Positions 51,035-59,540 of a stretch of DNA of 64,000 nucleotides are shown in pieces; position 1 is the first letter of the stretch, and every line of letters starts with the position of its first letter. The stretch is from Hymenobacter duratus (GTDB lineage Bacteria; Bacteroidota; Bacteroidia; Cytophagales; Hymenobacteraceae): contig NZ_JACWZZ010000003.1 in assembly GCF_014698995.1 (NCBI RefSeq), positions 310,001 to 374,000 of the forward strand. Reading direction: 5' to 3'. The position numbers and the translations under genes are program-made. Under the pieces are notes generated by a model. It was not told where the DNA came from. It ran no database searches and saw nothing but the letters and a program-made list of their open reading frames with translations.

Positions 51035-52933
51035 ATGAATTTGCTGTCTGCTGAGAATCTTTCGAAGAACTATGCCGACCGGTGGCTTTTCCGGGAATTG
51101 AACTTTGGCCTGCTCCAGGGCCAGCGCGTGGGCCTGGTAGGCATTAACGGCTCTGGCAAAACCACGCTGCTTAAGATACTGGCCGGACTGGAGCCGCCGG
51201 ATACCGGCAGCGTCAGCACCCGCAAAGACACGCGTGTGGCCTTCCTGGGCCAGCAGCCGGTATTTGATGAGTCGCTGACGGTAGAGGAAACCATCTTCGC
51301 CAGCCAGAACGACACGCTGGCCGCCATCCGCGACTACGAGCATGTAGTGAATGACCCCGACCACAAGCCTGCCGACCTGCAGCGCGTGATGGAGCTGATG
51401 GACTCCTATAACGCCTGGGACTATGAGTCGCAGGTGCAGCAGATTCTGGGTAAGCTGGGCATTCTGGGCGAGCTGCTGCAGCGCAACGTGAGCAAGCTTT
51501 CGGGCGGGCAGCGCAAGCGGGTGGCCCTGGCCCGCGTGCTGATTGAAGAGCCCGATGTGCTCATTCTCGACGAACCCACCAACCACTTGGACCTAGCCAC
51601 TATTGAGTGGCTGGAAAACCGGCTGGCCTCTCCTTCCCTCACGCTGCTCATGGTGACCCACGACCGGTACTTCCTAGACCGGGTAGCCAATGAAATTGTG
51701 GAGCTGGATGGCGGGCGCGTGCACCGCTACCAAGGCAACTACGCTTACTTCGTGGAGAAGAAAGCCGAGCGGGAGCAGATGGAAACCGCCGAGGTAGAGA
51801 AGGCTCGAAACCTGCTGCGCAAGGAGCTGGAATGGATGCGCCGCCAGCCACAGGCCCGTGGCACCAAGCAGAAAGCCCGCATCGACGCTTTTTATGAAAC
51901 CCAGGAGAAGGCCCGCACCAAAATCAAAGGCCCGGACATGGAACTGTCGGTGAAAACCACCCGCCAGGGCGGCAAAATCATCGAAGTAGAGCATCTGAGC
52001 AAGCGGTTCGGCGACAAAGTGGTGCTCGACGATTTCAGCTATGTGTTCAAGAAAAAGGACCGGATTGGCCTGGTGGGCCCCAACGGCGCGGGCAAATCCA
52101 CGCTGCTCAACATGCTCACCAAGCAGCTCGCCCCCGATTCCGGCACCGTAGACGCGGGCCAGACTACTGTGTTCGGCTACTACACTCAGACTGAGCTGCA
52201 GTTCGACCCCTCGCAACGCGTAATTGACATTGTGAAGGAAGTAGCCGAGGTGATTGAGCTGGCCGATGGCAGCGTCGTGACGGCGTCGCAGTTTCTGCAG
52301 CACTTCCAGTTTCCGCCGGCCCAGCAGTATACGCTGGTCAGCAAGCTGAGCGGCGGCGAAAAGCGGCGGCTGCAGCTGCTGCGCGTGCTGATCAAGAACC
52401 CCAACTTCCTGATTCTTGACGAACCGACCAACGACCTCGACATCATCACACTCAACATTCTGGAGGAGTTCCTGCTCCAGTTTACGGGCTGCCTGATCAT
52501 TGTAAGCCACGACCGATACTTCATGGATGCGCTGGTGGAGCAGGTGTTTGCGCTGGAACCCGGCGGCAAAATCCGGCAGTTCCCCGGCAACTACACCGAC
52601 TACCGCGAATGGCTGCAGGAACAGCCCGCCGACAACACCGCCCGCGACGCCGAGAAGGCTCTGAAATCCGTAAACCAAGTGTCGGTTACCACCGCTCCGG
52701 CTGCCCCGGCACCCGCCAAACGTAAAGCCAGCTTCGCGCAGAAGAAGGAATACGAGCAGTTGGAAAAGGAGCTGGAGCAACTGGAAACGCTCAAGCAGGA
52801 CCTCATCGGAAAACTGAACGCCGGCACCGGCTCCCACACCGAGCTGGCCGACTGGGCCGCCCAACTCAAGCGCACCGACGCCGACCTTGATACCAAAGGG
52901 GAGCGGTGGCTGGAGCTGGCCGAACTCGTGTAA
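51035..52933 (+). CDS. ABC-F family ATPase (Uup-like)
   Basis: A 632-aa soluble ribosome-associated ATPase with two tandem ABC domains. First: Walker A GINGSGKTTLLK (about 37-48), signature LSGGQRKRVALARVL, Walker B DVLILDEPTNHLDLA. Linker with the NYAYFVEKKAEREQ helix. Second: GPNGAGKSTLL, LSGGEKRRLQLLRVL, LILDEPTNDLDII. A coiled-coil C-terminal region (about 560-632, KKEYEQLEKELEQLETLKQD) is of the Uup type. No TM segments. Roles in this family include ribosome rescue, stalled-translation relief and antibiotic protection; which applies is not clear. Confidence 0.93.
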   Translation: MNLLSAENLSKNYADRWLFRELNFGLLQGQRVGLVGINGSGKTTLLKILAGLEPPDTGSVSTRKDTRVAFLGQQPVFDESLTVEETIFASQNDTLAAIRDYEHVVNDPDHKPADLQRVMELMDSYNAWDYESQVQQILGKLGILGELLQRNVSKLSGGQRKRVALARVLIEEPDVLILDEPTNHLDLATIEWLENRLASPSLTLLMVTHDRYFLDRVANEIVELDGGRVHRYQGNYAYFVEKKAEREQMETAEVEKARNLLRKELEWMRRQPQARGTKQKARIDAFYETQEKARTKIKGPDMELSVKTTRQGGKIIEVEHLSKRFGDKVVLDDFSYVFKKKDRIGLVGPNGAGKSTLLNMLTKQLAPDSGTVDAGQTTVFGYYTQTELQFDPSQRVIDIVKEVAEVIELADGSVVTASQFLQHFQFPPAQQYTLVSKLSGGEKRRLQLLRVLIKNPNFLILDEPTNDLDIITLNILEEFLLQFTGCLIIVSHDRYFMDALVEQVFALEPGGKIRQFPGNYTDYREWLQEQPADNTARDAEKALKSVNQVSVTTAPAAPAPAKRKASFAQKKEYEQLEKELEQLETLKQDLIGKLNAGTGSHTELADWAAQLKRTDADLDTKGERWLELAELV

Positions 52934-52947
52934 GCTGTTGCTTTTCT

Positions 52948-52992
52948 AAAGCAGAAGCGGCCACCCGGAATCCGGGTGGCCGCTTCTGCTTT
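52948..52992. terminator. Bidirectional terminator
   Basis: AAAGCAGAAGCGGCCACCCGG, then AAT, then CCGGGTGGCCGCTTCTGCTTT: 20+ bp of perfect pairing between convergent genes. Confidence 0.93.
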
Positions 52993-53010
52993 CCAGAGGC
53001 AGTATAGCAC

Positions 53011-53784
53011 CTACAATACGCCCGGCCGCTGTACGAATGTGAACGTCACGGGCCGCTCATTGAAGAATACCACCATCCGTAGCTGATGCGCGGCGTCGGT
53101 GCGGGGAAAATGCACCTGGCCTGTCACGTATTGGCGGGAAGGCAACAGTGTTTTGCGCAGGGCCACGGCTTCCAAGCTGTGTTTCTGGTCGTAGAGCACA
53201 TCGGCTTTTTGGGCGTGCTCTTCGCGCTGGTCTGCCAGGAAAGCTTCGTCGGAAGCATGGCGCTGCTCACGCTCCGCGCTTTGCTGGTCGGTTTCCTTTT
53301 TGTTGATGCTGGATACATTTTCCGCAATGTGGGTGGCGCTGGTCACGAGTTCCAGCCAGCCGCCGCCCTGGGCCTTGTTGGCCTGCTTATCGAGGCGCTT
53401 GGCCAACTGCTGCAGGCGGGCTTCCGGGTCGAGGGCGGGCACGCGGGCCGGTTCCAGCACCGCAGCCGTTGCCGAAGCCGACAGGGTATCCGGAGTATCG
53501 GTGTAGAGCGGCGTGTAGTAGAACGTTTCGGGCGCCAGCAGCACCGGCTTGCTGGAGTTGTTGTTGACTTCCACCTCAAATACCAGCTCTTTTTCTTCGT
53601 AGCGCACGAAGCCCAGCCGCACTTCCACGCTGTCTTCGGGGCGGGCGCTAAGGCTGGTAGGATGGCCATTTATGCTGGGTCCGTTGGGGTGGCTGGGAGC
53701 CATTGTCAGCAAATAGGAAGGGCCACAGCCGGCCAGCAGACCACTTAGTACGAGTACTGAAACCGCGAGTATAGATTGACGCAT
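53011..53784 (-). CDS. Predicted lipoprotein of unknown function
   Basis: A 257-aa lipoprotein (VLVLSGLLAGC, lipid Cys20). A beta-rich domain (about 45-100, SVEVRLGFVRYEEKELVFEV) is followed by a long charged helix (about 115-200, RLQQLAKRLDKQANKAQGGG then QSAEREQRHASDEAFLADQR) and a last beta segment (QYVTGQVHFPRTDAAHQLRM). Family not recognised. Single gene on the minus strand after a shared terminator. Confidence 0.7.
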   Translation of the reverse strand: MRQSILAVSVLVLSGLLAGCGPSYLLTMAPSHPNGPSINGHPTSLSARPEDSVEVRLGFVRYEEKELVFEVEVNNNSSKPVLLAPETFYYTPLYTDTPDTLSASATAAVLEPARVPALDPEARLQQLAKRLDKQANKAQGGGWLELVTSATHIAENVSSINKKETDQQSAEREQRHASDEAFLADQREEHAQKADVLYDQKHSLEAVALRKTLLPSRQYVTGQVHFPRTDAAHQLRMVVFFNERPVTFTFVQRPGVL

Positions 53785-53860
53785 ACGTGGTAATGGATAG
53801 TGAATTTTACAATGGATTTCAGCGGCCGGATATCAGCTCTGACGGAAGAAACCCTCCTGT

Positions 53861-54208
53861 CTAAAGCCCGTCGGGCAGACTAAATTTTCCATCTACAGCT
53901 TTTGTGCCAAAAGCCCACACCCGCCGCACGGCCGCCAGCGGCACCGCCCCCAGCACGTGCGCGAAATGCTGCTGCCGGCGCTCCACCCATTCCCGCTTTA
54001 CCCGCACGCCAGCCGTAGCCAGCGCCTCTTCATCCAGCTCCAGCAGCTGCAGTCCGCTGCGGCCCGCATAGTAAAGCTGCGCCGTTTCCAGCACCTGGTG
54101 CGGTTCTGAGCAGTGAATAAATCCTTCCGCCGCCAGATCAGGGCTGGCGAAAAATCCGGTTTTTTGGGCCTGCTCCCAGTCATCGGGTTCGGCAATACGG
54201 TAGAGCAT
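53861..54208 (-). CDS. DUF952 family protein
   Basis: A 115-aa cytosolic protein with CMLYRIAEPDDWEQAQKTGF at the start (Met at 54208), then FIHCSEPHQVLETAQLYYAG, LQLLELDEEALATAGVRVKR and a final FAHVLGAVPLAAVRRVWAFG. This is the DUF952 fold at the usual length. Molecular function is unknown in the family. The upstream in-frame extension is not conserved. Confidence 0.85.
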   Translation of the reverse strand: MLYRIAEPDDWEQAQKTGFFASPDLAAEGFIHCSEPHQVLETAQLYYAGRSGLQLLELDEEALATAGVRVKREWVERRQQHFAHVLGAVPLAAVRRVWAFGTKAVDGKFSLPDGL

Positions 54209-54306
54209 ACAGGGAAGAAATAAGGCAGTAAAAACCCCGCACCATGCTGAGTAAAGCTCAGTACGGCACGGGGTCTGCAATCCGGCAAGTTCAGGTTCTG
54301 ACAGTA

Positions 54307-54696
54307 CTAGCTGGCTTTCCAGAGCTCCTGCTGCACGGCTTTGCCTACCGTCAGCATGATGCGCGTAGGATTGGGTATCAGCGTGATGCGGGCTTCTTTG
54401 CCAGGGTATTTCTCGGAGTCTACCCACACGCCTTCCTTGGGTGAGGGCGTGCCGCCGGTGCTGGAGGGCAGATAGGCCGTGGGCAGCAGCACATCGGTAT
54501 CGGAGTTGAGCTCGGTATGCACTTTGTCGAGGGCGGCTTCCAAGAACGAGCCGTACTCTTCGTTGAAGTCATCCTCCAGGTCGTGCAGCTCTTCCTCCAC
54601 GTCGTCGTAGCGGGTATCGTCGTACGACATATCGTGCAGCACCTGCTTTTTCTCAATCAGGGTAACGAGGGCGCGGTTTAGCTCTTCCAGATTCAT
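54307..54696 (-). CDS. Small acidic protein of unknown function
   Basis: A 129-aa cytosolic protein, acidic N-terminal helix pair (MNLEELNRALVTLIEKKQVL, YDDVEEELHDLEDDFNEEYG) and a C-terminal beta part (ITLIPNPTRIMLTVGKAVQQ). Resembles small conserved Bacteroidota proteins of unknown role. ATG 54696 is chosen from the helical start. Single gene upstream of DUF952, same strand. Confidence 0.7.
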   Translation of the reverse strand: MNLEELNRALVTLIEKKQVLHDMSYDDTRYDDVEEELHDLEDDFNEEYGSFLEAALDKVHTELNSDTDVLLPTAYLPSSTGGTPSPKEGVWVDSEKYPGKEARITLIPNPTRIMLTVGKAVQQELWKAS

Positions 54697-54949
54697 AAGG
54701 GTAAGCATTGGGGTTAGGCTACAAAGGTGGAGAGGATTCGGCAGTTTCGTGCGCAGTTTCTGCTTCCGCCCCAATTTTACGAAGAATGTCGCACTCCCGG
54801 TCTGAGTCCTACTCCTGTTGTAGTGTGGCCTACAATAAGATCTTCAGCGGGGCGGTAAATACAGACATGTAGCGTCATATCGGAATCATTTCCCTCAAAA
54901 CAGTATTTTTACCCACACATCCACACGTACCACCCCATCCTCTTCGCCC

Positions 54950-56083
54950 ATGCAAACCATGACCTCGCCGGCCATGCAGGCCCAGCCCGCTCAGGACTTC
55001 CTGCCCCTCAACGGCACCGATTACATTGAGTTTTATGTCGGCAATGCCAAGCAGTCGGCTTACTATTATCAGGCGGCGTTTGGCTTCGAGCTGGTAGCCT
55101 ATGCCGGTCCCGAAACCGGCGTACGCGACCGGGCCAGCTACGTGTTGCAGCAGAACAAAATCCGCTTCGTACTCACCACCTCGCTCCTGCCCGATTCCGA
55201 CATCACGCGGCACGTGGCCCAGCACGGTGACGGCGTGAAGGTGATGGCGCTGTGGGTGGACGACGCCCGCAAATCGTTTGAGGAAACCACCAAGCGTGGC
55301 GCCAAAGTGGCCTTCGAGCCCTACACCATCGAAGACGAAAACGGCTCCGTGACGCTGGCCGGCATCTACACCTACGGCGAAACCGTGCACACCTTCGTGG
55401 AGCGCAGCAACTACCGCGGCTCCTTTATGCCGGGCTTCGTGGCCAAAACCAGCGGCGTGCCGCAGGGCAACCCCGTGGGCCTGGAGGTGGTAGACCACTG
55501 CGTCGGCAACGTGGGCTGGGGCGAAATGAACCAGTGGGTGAAGTTCTACGAGGACGTGCTGGGCTTCAAGTTGCTTATCACCTTCGACGACGACGACATC
55601 AGCACCGAGTATTCGGCCTTGATGAGCAAAGTGGTGAGCAACGGCAACGGCTTCGTGAAATTCCCTATCAACGAGCCCGCCGAAGGCAAGAAGAAGAGTC
55701 AGATTGAGGAATACCTCGACTTCTACCACTCGCCCGGCGTGCAGCACATGGCCCTTATTACCAACGACATTCGCACAACCGTCACGGAGCTGCGCCGCCG
55801 CGGCGTGGAGTTCCTGTCGGTACCCGGCACCTATTACGACGACCTGCTGGAGCGCATCGGCCACATTGATGAGGACCTGGAATCGGTGAAGGCCCTGAAC
55901 CTGCTCGTGGACCGCGACGAGGAAGGCTACCTACTCCAGATTTTCACGAAGCCCGTGGAAGACCGGCCCACCGTGTTCTTTGAAATCATCCAGCGCAAAG
56001 GGGCCAAGAGCTTCGGCAAAGGCAACTTCAAAGCCCTGTTCGAAGCCATTGAGCGCGAGCAGGGCCTGCGCGGCAACCTGTAA
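54950..56083 (+). CDS. hppD: 4-hydroxyphenylpyruvate dioxygenase
   Basis: Converts 4-hydroxyphenylpyruvate to homogentisate in tyrosine breakdown. The 377-aa protein has two VOC domains. The Fe(II) triad is visible: His183 (VVDHCVGNVGW), His266 (SPGVQHMALIT) and Glu345 (FFEIIQRKGAKSFGKGNFKA). Typical for type II HPPD is the FKALFEAIEREQ end. ATG 54950 or 54959 could be the start. The rest of the pathway (hmgA, fah) is not in view. Confidence 0.95.
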   Translation: MQTMTSPAMQAQPAQDFLPLNGTDYIEFYVGNAKQSAYYYQAAFGFELVAYAGPETGVRDRASYVLQQNKIRFVLTTSLLPDSDITRHVAQHGDGVKVMALWVDDARKSFEETTKRGAKVAFEPYTIEDENGSVTLAGIYTYGETVHTFVERSNYRGSFMPGFVAKTSGVPQGNPVGLEVVDHCVGNVGWGEMNQWVKFYEDVLGFKLLITFDDDDISTEYSALMSKVVSNGNGFVKFPINEPAEGKKKSQIEEYLDFYHSPGVQHMALITNDIRTTVTELRRRGVEFLSVPGTYYDDLLERIGHIDEDLESVKALNLLVDRDEEGYLLQIFTKPVEDRPTVFFEIIQRKGAKSFGKGNFKALFEAIEREQGLRGNL

Positions 56084-56494
56084 GCGGCTGATACAGCTGC
56101 GCTGAAAAAGCCCGTTCTGCCGTCGGCAGGGCGGGCTTTTTTATAGTCGGCCAAGCTAAGACTTGGCGGGCGAGGCAGTAGCGAAGGGCCATCAACTACC
56201 TGGTTGTCTGACCTTCCCTCCCTCTTGCTACTTACCGGATATGTATGTACCCTTGTAGCGCATGCGTGCTCGGGGAAGTAGCCGCTTTCCTACTCCGTTC
56301 ACCCGCCCTATCTATTCTTACCCCTATGGCAACTGCTACCAACCGGACCGCTCGGGCCGGCGAGTAGGTCTGCGCGCCAGACGCCCTTTTCGCAGCGGCT
56401 GGCATACCAGTTTCTTTCCGATCTATAAGCACCTGCGTCTTTCCCGGTCGGCATTCGTTGGCCAGGAAAGCAATGGGCCTACTCATATCTGACT
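56084..56494. other. Intergenic region
   Basis: Terminator hairpin after hppD at about 56105-56142 (AAAAAGCCCG against CGGGCTTTTTT). The rest is the upstream region of the gliding-type gene and shows no clear promoter or gene. Confidence 0.5.
56105..56142 (+). terminator. Terminator of the hppD gene
   Basis: AAAAAGCCCG against CGGGCTTTTTT, with GCC/GGC pairs in the loop. Confidence 0.85.
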
Positions 56495-58666
56495 ATGGAA
56501 AACCCCTACTCCTTATTCTCTGTCCTGCGACGCTTTTGCTTCTGTCTGCTCAGCCTGTGCCTGCTTGGCATTCCTGGCTACGGGCAGGGCGAGGCAAACA
56601 ACTGGTATTTTGGCTTTCGCTGCGCCCTCAACTTTAGCACCCGCCCGCCGCAGGCATTACTCAGCAATTCTACCCGTGCAGTATCATGCTCCACCACCAT
56701 GTCCGACTCTCTGGGCAATCTTCTATTCTATAGCGAAGGGAGCTCAGTGTATGACCGGAATCATACGCGCATGCCGAATGGAATCAATATATCATTTGTT
56801 GCAGGTGGTAACAGCGGTATAGGAGTATGCCTGTCGGTTCCCTGGCCGGGGCGCCCCGGTCACTACTTTCTTTTCTCGCAAGAAGATTTCGCTGGCGACA
56901 CGCTGGGCTATCAGGTATCGCTCATCGACATGAGCTTGCGGGGGGGGAGCGGCGACGTGAGTTCCAGCTTTCGCCGTCAGGTATTTCGCCTGAAATGCGC
57001 GCCGGTGCTGGCCGCCGTGCGCCACCAGAACGGCCGAGACTACTGGGTGATAACCCACGACGCCGGAGCCAGCCGCTACCGGGTCTATCCGGTCACGGCC
57101 GCCGGCCTGGGCAGTATGCCGGTAGTTAGCGCCGGGGGCTCCTCCCCCTTGTACCAAATTCCCCCTTCCGGTGACCTAGGACTCGATGATTCATACCTGC
57201 GGGCGTCTCCTGACGGGCGTCGCCTGACTTTTTTGCCGCGGGGTGGCAAAGACATCAACGGTGTGGCTCTATTTAATTTACTGGATTTCGACGCCGCCAC
57301 CGGCCGGGTCAGCAACCCCGTGACCGTTACCGGGCGGGGCGGCACGTATTGCGCTTTCTCCCCGGACGGCACCAAGCTGTATACGTCTGCGGGTGACCCG
57401 GACACGGTAGCAGGGTACGCCAATCAGTTCGTGCAATACAACCTAAGGGCCGGGTCTGCGGCAGCCATTGCGGCCTCGGCGCAGGAACTGCTACCCAACG
57501 ATATTTTCTTCCAGCCCAATGATATGGAGCTAGGGCCGGATGGCCGACTTTACATAGCCAGCGGCACCGATTCCATGGCTTTCGTTCGGTACCCCAACCG
57601 GGCGGGCGCAGCGTGCGAGCTGGTTCCCAGGGGTATATGGATGGGGCCACCGCTACCACCTCCAGTTGGCACCGGGCGTGGGTCTACCAACGTCCCTCAC
57701 TTTCTCAGCAGCTACCTGTACCTGGCCGACTTTACTACCGCCGCCGTATGTGTGGGCGACAGTGCCCGTTTCCGGCTGCGCTACGCCTCCCGCCTGGATT
57801 CGGTGCGCTGGCGCTTCCAGGACCCGGCCGTGCCCGGCGGCGGCACCAGCACCACCCGGCCCGCAGCTGCCCACCGCTACGCCCAGCCCGGCACCTACCG
57901 CGCCCGGGTGCAGGTCTACTACAACGACGGTGCCACCGACACGCTCTCGCGCCTGGTGACGGTGCGCCCCATCCCCACCGTGGCCCTGCCCGCCCCCCCG
58001 TTGCTCTGCCCCGGCCAACCCCTGCTGCTCACGCCCCAACTCAGCCCCGACGTGACGAGCTACCGCTGGAGCACCGGTGCCACCACCCCCACGCTCACCG
58101 TGGTGCAGCCCGGCGCCTATTCGCTCACCGTCACCAGCGGGGCCGGTGGCTGCGCAGCCACGGCCACCGTACAGGTACGGGCCGCCCCGCTGCCGCCCGA
58201 CCCGCTGCCCGGCCTGCCCCCCGACACGCTGCGCTGCCTCGACACGCCCCTGACCTTGCGCGCCCCGGCCGGGCTGGCTGTGCGCTGGCCTGATGGCAGC
58301 ACGGCTCCCACCTACGCCGTGCCGCCCGGCACACCCGCCGTGGCCGTGCTGCTGACCACGGCCCAGGGCTGCCCGATCACGCGCACGGTGCGCGTGCAGG
58401 AGACGGAATGCGCCGACCAGTTGGTGCTACCCAACATCATCACGCCCAACGGCGACGGCAAAAACGACGGCCTGCAGATTCCGGGCCTGCAGCCTGGCGT
58501 CTGGACGCTGCGCGTGTTCAGCCGCTGGGGCCGACTCGTGTACGAGCAGGCCGACTACGTGAGCGGGCAGTGGAAGGCCCAGGGCTTGCCGGATGGCCTC
58601 TACTACTATCTACTCGCCCGCCCCGGCCAGCCCCCACGCAAGGGCTGGGTGGAAGTGATGCGCTGA
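56495..58666 (+). CDS. Gliding motility-type T9SS surface protein (type B CTD)
   Basis: A 723-aa secreted protein. Signal peptide about 1-30 (LCLLGIPGYGQG). Residues 40-400 form a propeller-like body (LLFYSEGSSVYDRNHTRMPN, LYIASGTDSMAFVRYPNRAG). A PKD-like domain (about 415-490, FRLRYASRLDSVRWRFQDPA) and a Pro-rich Ig-like segment (about 490-640) follow. The end (LPNIITPNGDGKNDGLQIPG, RVFSRWGRLVYEQADYVSGQ, LPDGLYYYLL) is the CHU_C/gliding-type sorting domain, the type B signal seen in SprB. Single gene. No enzyme motif; adhesin role likely. Confidence 0.88.
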   Translation: MENPYSLFSVLRRFCFCLLSLCLLGIPGYGQGEANNWYFGFRCALNFSTRPPQALLSNSTRAVSCSTTMSDSLGNLLFYSEGSSVYDRNHTRMPNGINISFVAGGNSGIGVCLSVPWPGRPGHYFLFSQEDFAGDTLGYQVSLIDMSLRGGSGDVSSSFRRQVFRLKCAPVLAAVRHQNGRDYWVITHDAGASRYRVYPVTAAGLGSMPVVSAGGSSPLYQIPPSGDLGLDDSYLRASPDGRRLTFLPRGGKDINGVALFNLLDFDAATGRVSNPVTVTGRGGTYCAFSPDGTKLYTSAGDPDTVAGYANQFVQYNLRAGSAAAIAASAQELLPNDIFFQPNDMELGPDGRLYIASGTDSMAFVRYPNRAGAACELVPRGIWMGPPLPPPVGTGRGSTNVPHFLSSYLYLADFTTAAVCVGDSARFRLRYASRLDSVRWRFQDPAVPGGGTSTTRPAAAHRYAQPGTYRARVQVYYNDGATDTLSRLVTVRPIPTVALPAPPLLCPGQPLLLTPQLSPDVTSYRWSTGATTPTLTVVQPGAYSLTVTSGAGGCAATATVQVRAAPLPPDPLPGLPPDTLRCLDTPLTLRAPAGLAVRWPDGSTAPTYAVPPGTPAVAVLLTTAQGCPITRTVRVQETECADQLVLPNIITPNGDGKNDGLQIPGLQPGVWTLRVFSRWGRLVYEQADYVSGQWKAQGLPDGLYYYLLARPGQPPRKGWVEVMR

Positions 58667-58721
58667 CGTAGCCTTCCACTACCGGCCCTTTGCAGAGTCT
58701 GGCCGACTTCCTTTGAGCACT

Positions 58722-58774
58722 CCATCCTCTAAAAAGCGCCCGCCGGAATCCGGCGGGCGCTTTTTAGAGGATGG
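58722..58774. terminator. Perfect 53-nt palindrome between the T9SS gene and the paralogue remnant
   Basis: CCATCCTCTAAAAAGCGCCC begins a 26-nt arm that pairs exactly with the other across one central A. It works as a bidirectional terminator (T runs inside) and overlaps the tail of the decayed gene. Confidence 0.9.
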
Positions 58775-59239
58775 CATGTTGCGGAGTGTACTGGTTGCCG
58801 GAGTCGGCGGGTTGGCCGCCGTTGCGCACGATGGATTTGGTGTAGCCCTGAGACCGCAGCCAGACATCGTGGCGGGTGGGCGAGTCTTTGTAGGGCCGCA
58901 GTTGCTGGAGCATTTTTTTTCAGGATCAGCTGGGCATTGGCTTTCAGGGCCGCTTTCAGCAGCTGGCGGGCCGCAGAGCCGGCCACGTCGCTTTGGCGGG
59001 CGGCCTGCAAGCGCCCGCCCAGGGCCAGCAGCCGGGCCTTGGGCGTGGCCTTCACGGCGGCCGAGTCGTCCTGGTCTTCGGCCAGCACGGTGATTTCGAG
59101 GGCCTGGGCCAAATTGGCGGCGTGCGCGGTACGCAGCGGCCCCAATTAGTCTTCGAGCGGGGCGGAGCTGGTCCCGGAGCAGGCTGGCGGCGGTGGCTTC
59201 GTCGCGCCGCAGCAGGGCGTCGATTTGGTTATTTTTATT
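58764..59239 (-). pseudogene. Decayed paralogue of the array-associated helical protein
   Basis: Minus-strand remnant of the gene at 31360-32058. It begins KNNQIDALLRRDEATAASLL (compare KNDLIEARLRRDTTLLAFLT) but the start is lost: the codon position of the ATG reads AAT. A frame change follows, then GPLRTAHAANLAQALEIT (compare APLRTQLQQTLEQAQTFA) and ARLLALGGRLQAARQSDVAG. The next frameshift is at an A8 run (58913-58920), after which MLQQLRPYKDSPTRHDVWLR to YTPQHAIL and a stop continue the chain. Two frameshifts plus a missing start show it is not expressed as one protein. Confidence 0.7.
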
Positions 59240-59288
59240 GAATAGCTACAATACACACGACTGCCTCAAGCTACTGCCCCCCGCTTAA

Positions 59289-59297
59289 GGCCTAGTC
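59289..59297 (-). promoter_or_regulatory. GACTAGGCC element, second copy
   Basis: Minus-strand GACTAGGCC about 50 bp before the lost start of the decayed paralogue, identical to 31296-31304 and at nearly the same distance from its gene. Confidence 0.45.
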
Positions 59298-59322
59298 TAG
59301 TGCCCTGCCGCGCCTACTCCAC

Positions 59323-59416
59323 CTACCGGGAGCTTTGTAAGAGCTACCGGAGGTTTTGTAAGAAGTACCGGAGGCTTTGCCAGGTCTATCAGACGGTTTT
59401 CAAGGGCTACCGGGGG
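59323..59416. repeat. Second tandem array of 21-bp units
   Basis: Four full 21-bp units plus a partial fifth on the plus strand, each beginning (C/G)TA(C/T)C and holding GGAGGTTTTG or a close variant (CTACCGGAGGTTTTGTAAGA, GTACCGGAGGCTTTGCCAGG). The unit length equals that of the array at 31091, and the array also lies just upstream of a member of the helical-protein family. The sequences differ apart from a GG-GG-TTTG/GGTGGAAATG-like core. Confidence 0.85.
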
Positions 59417-59540
59417 ATGCTTTTCGTTGTCGGGTGGTGCGGCGGGGGCCGGCCCGACTACCGGGTGGCCCGAGTCTGGCCTAAACCTGTTTTCTTTGCC
59501 GCCCGTTCTTATACTGTTCGCCTCTTACTCCTCTCCTCCT

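Noticed and set aside
51674..52864. 396-codon frame antisense to the ABC-F gene
   Set aside because: Antisense shadow; ABC signatures are on the plus strand.
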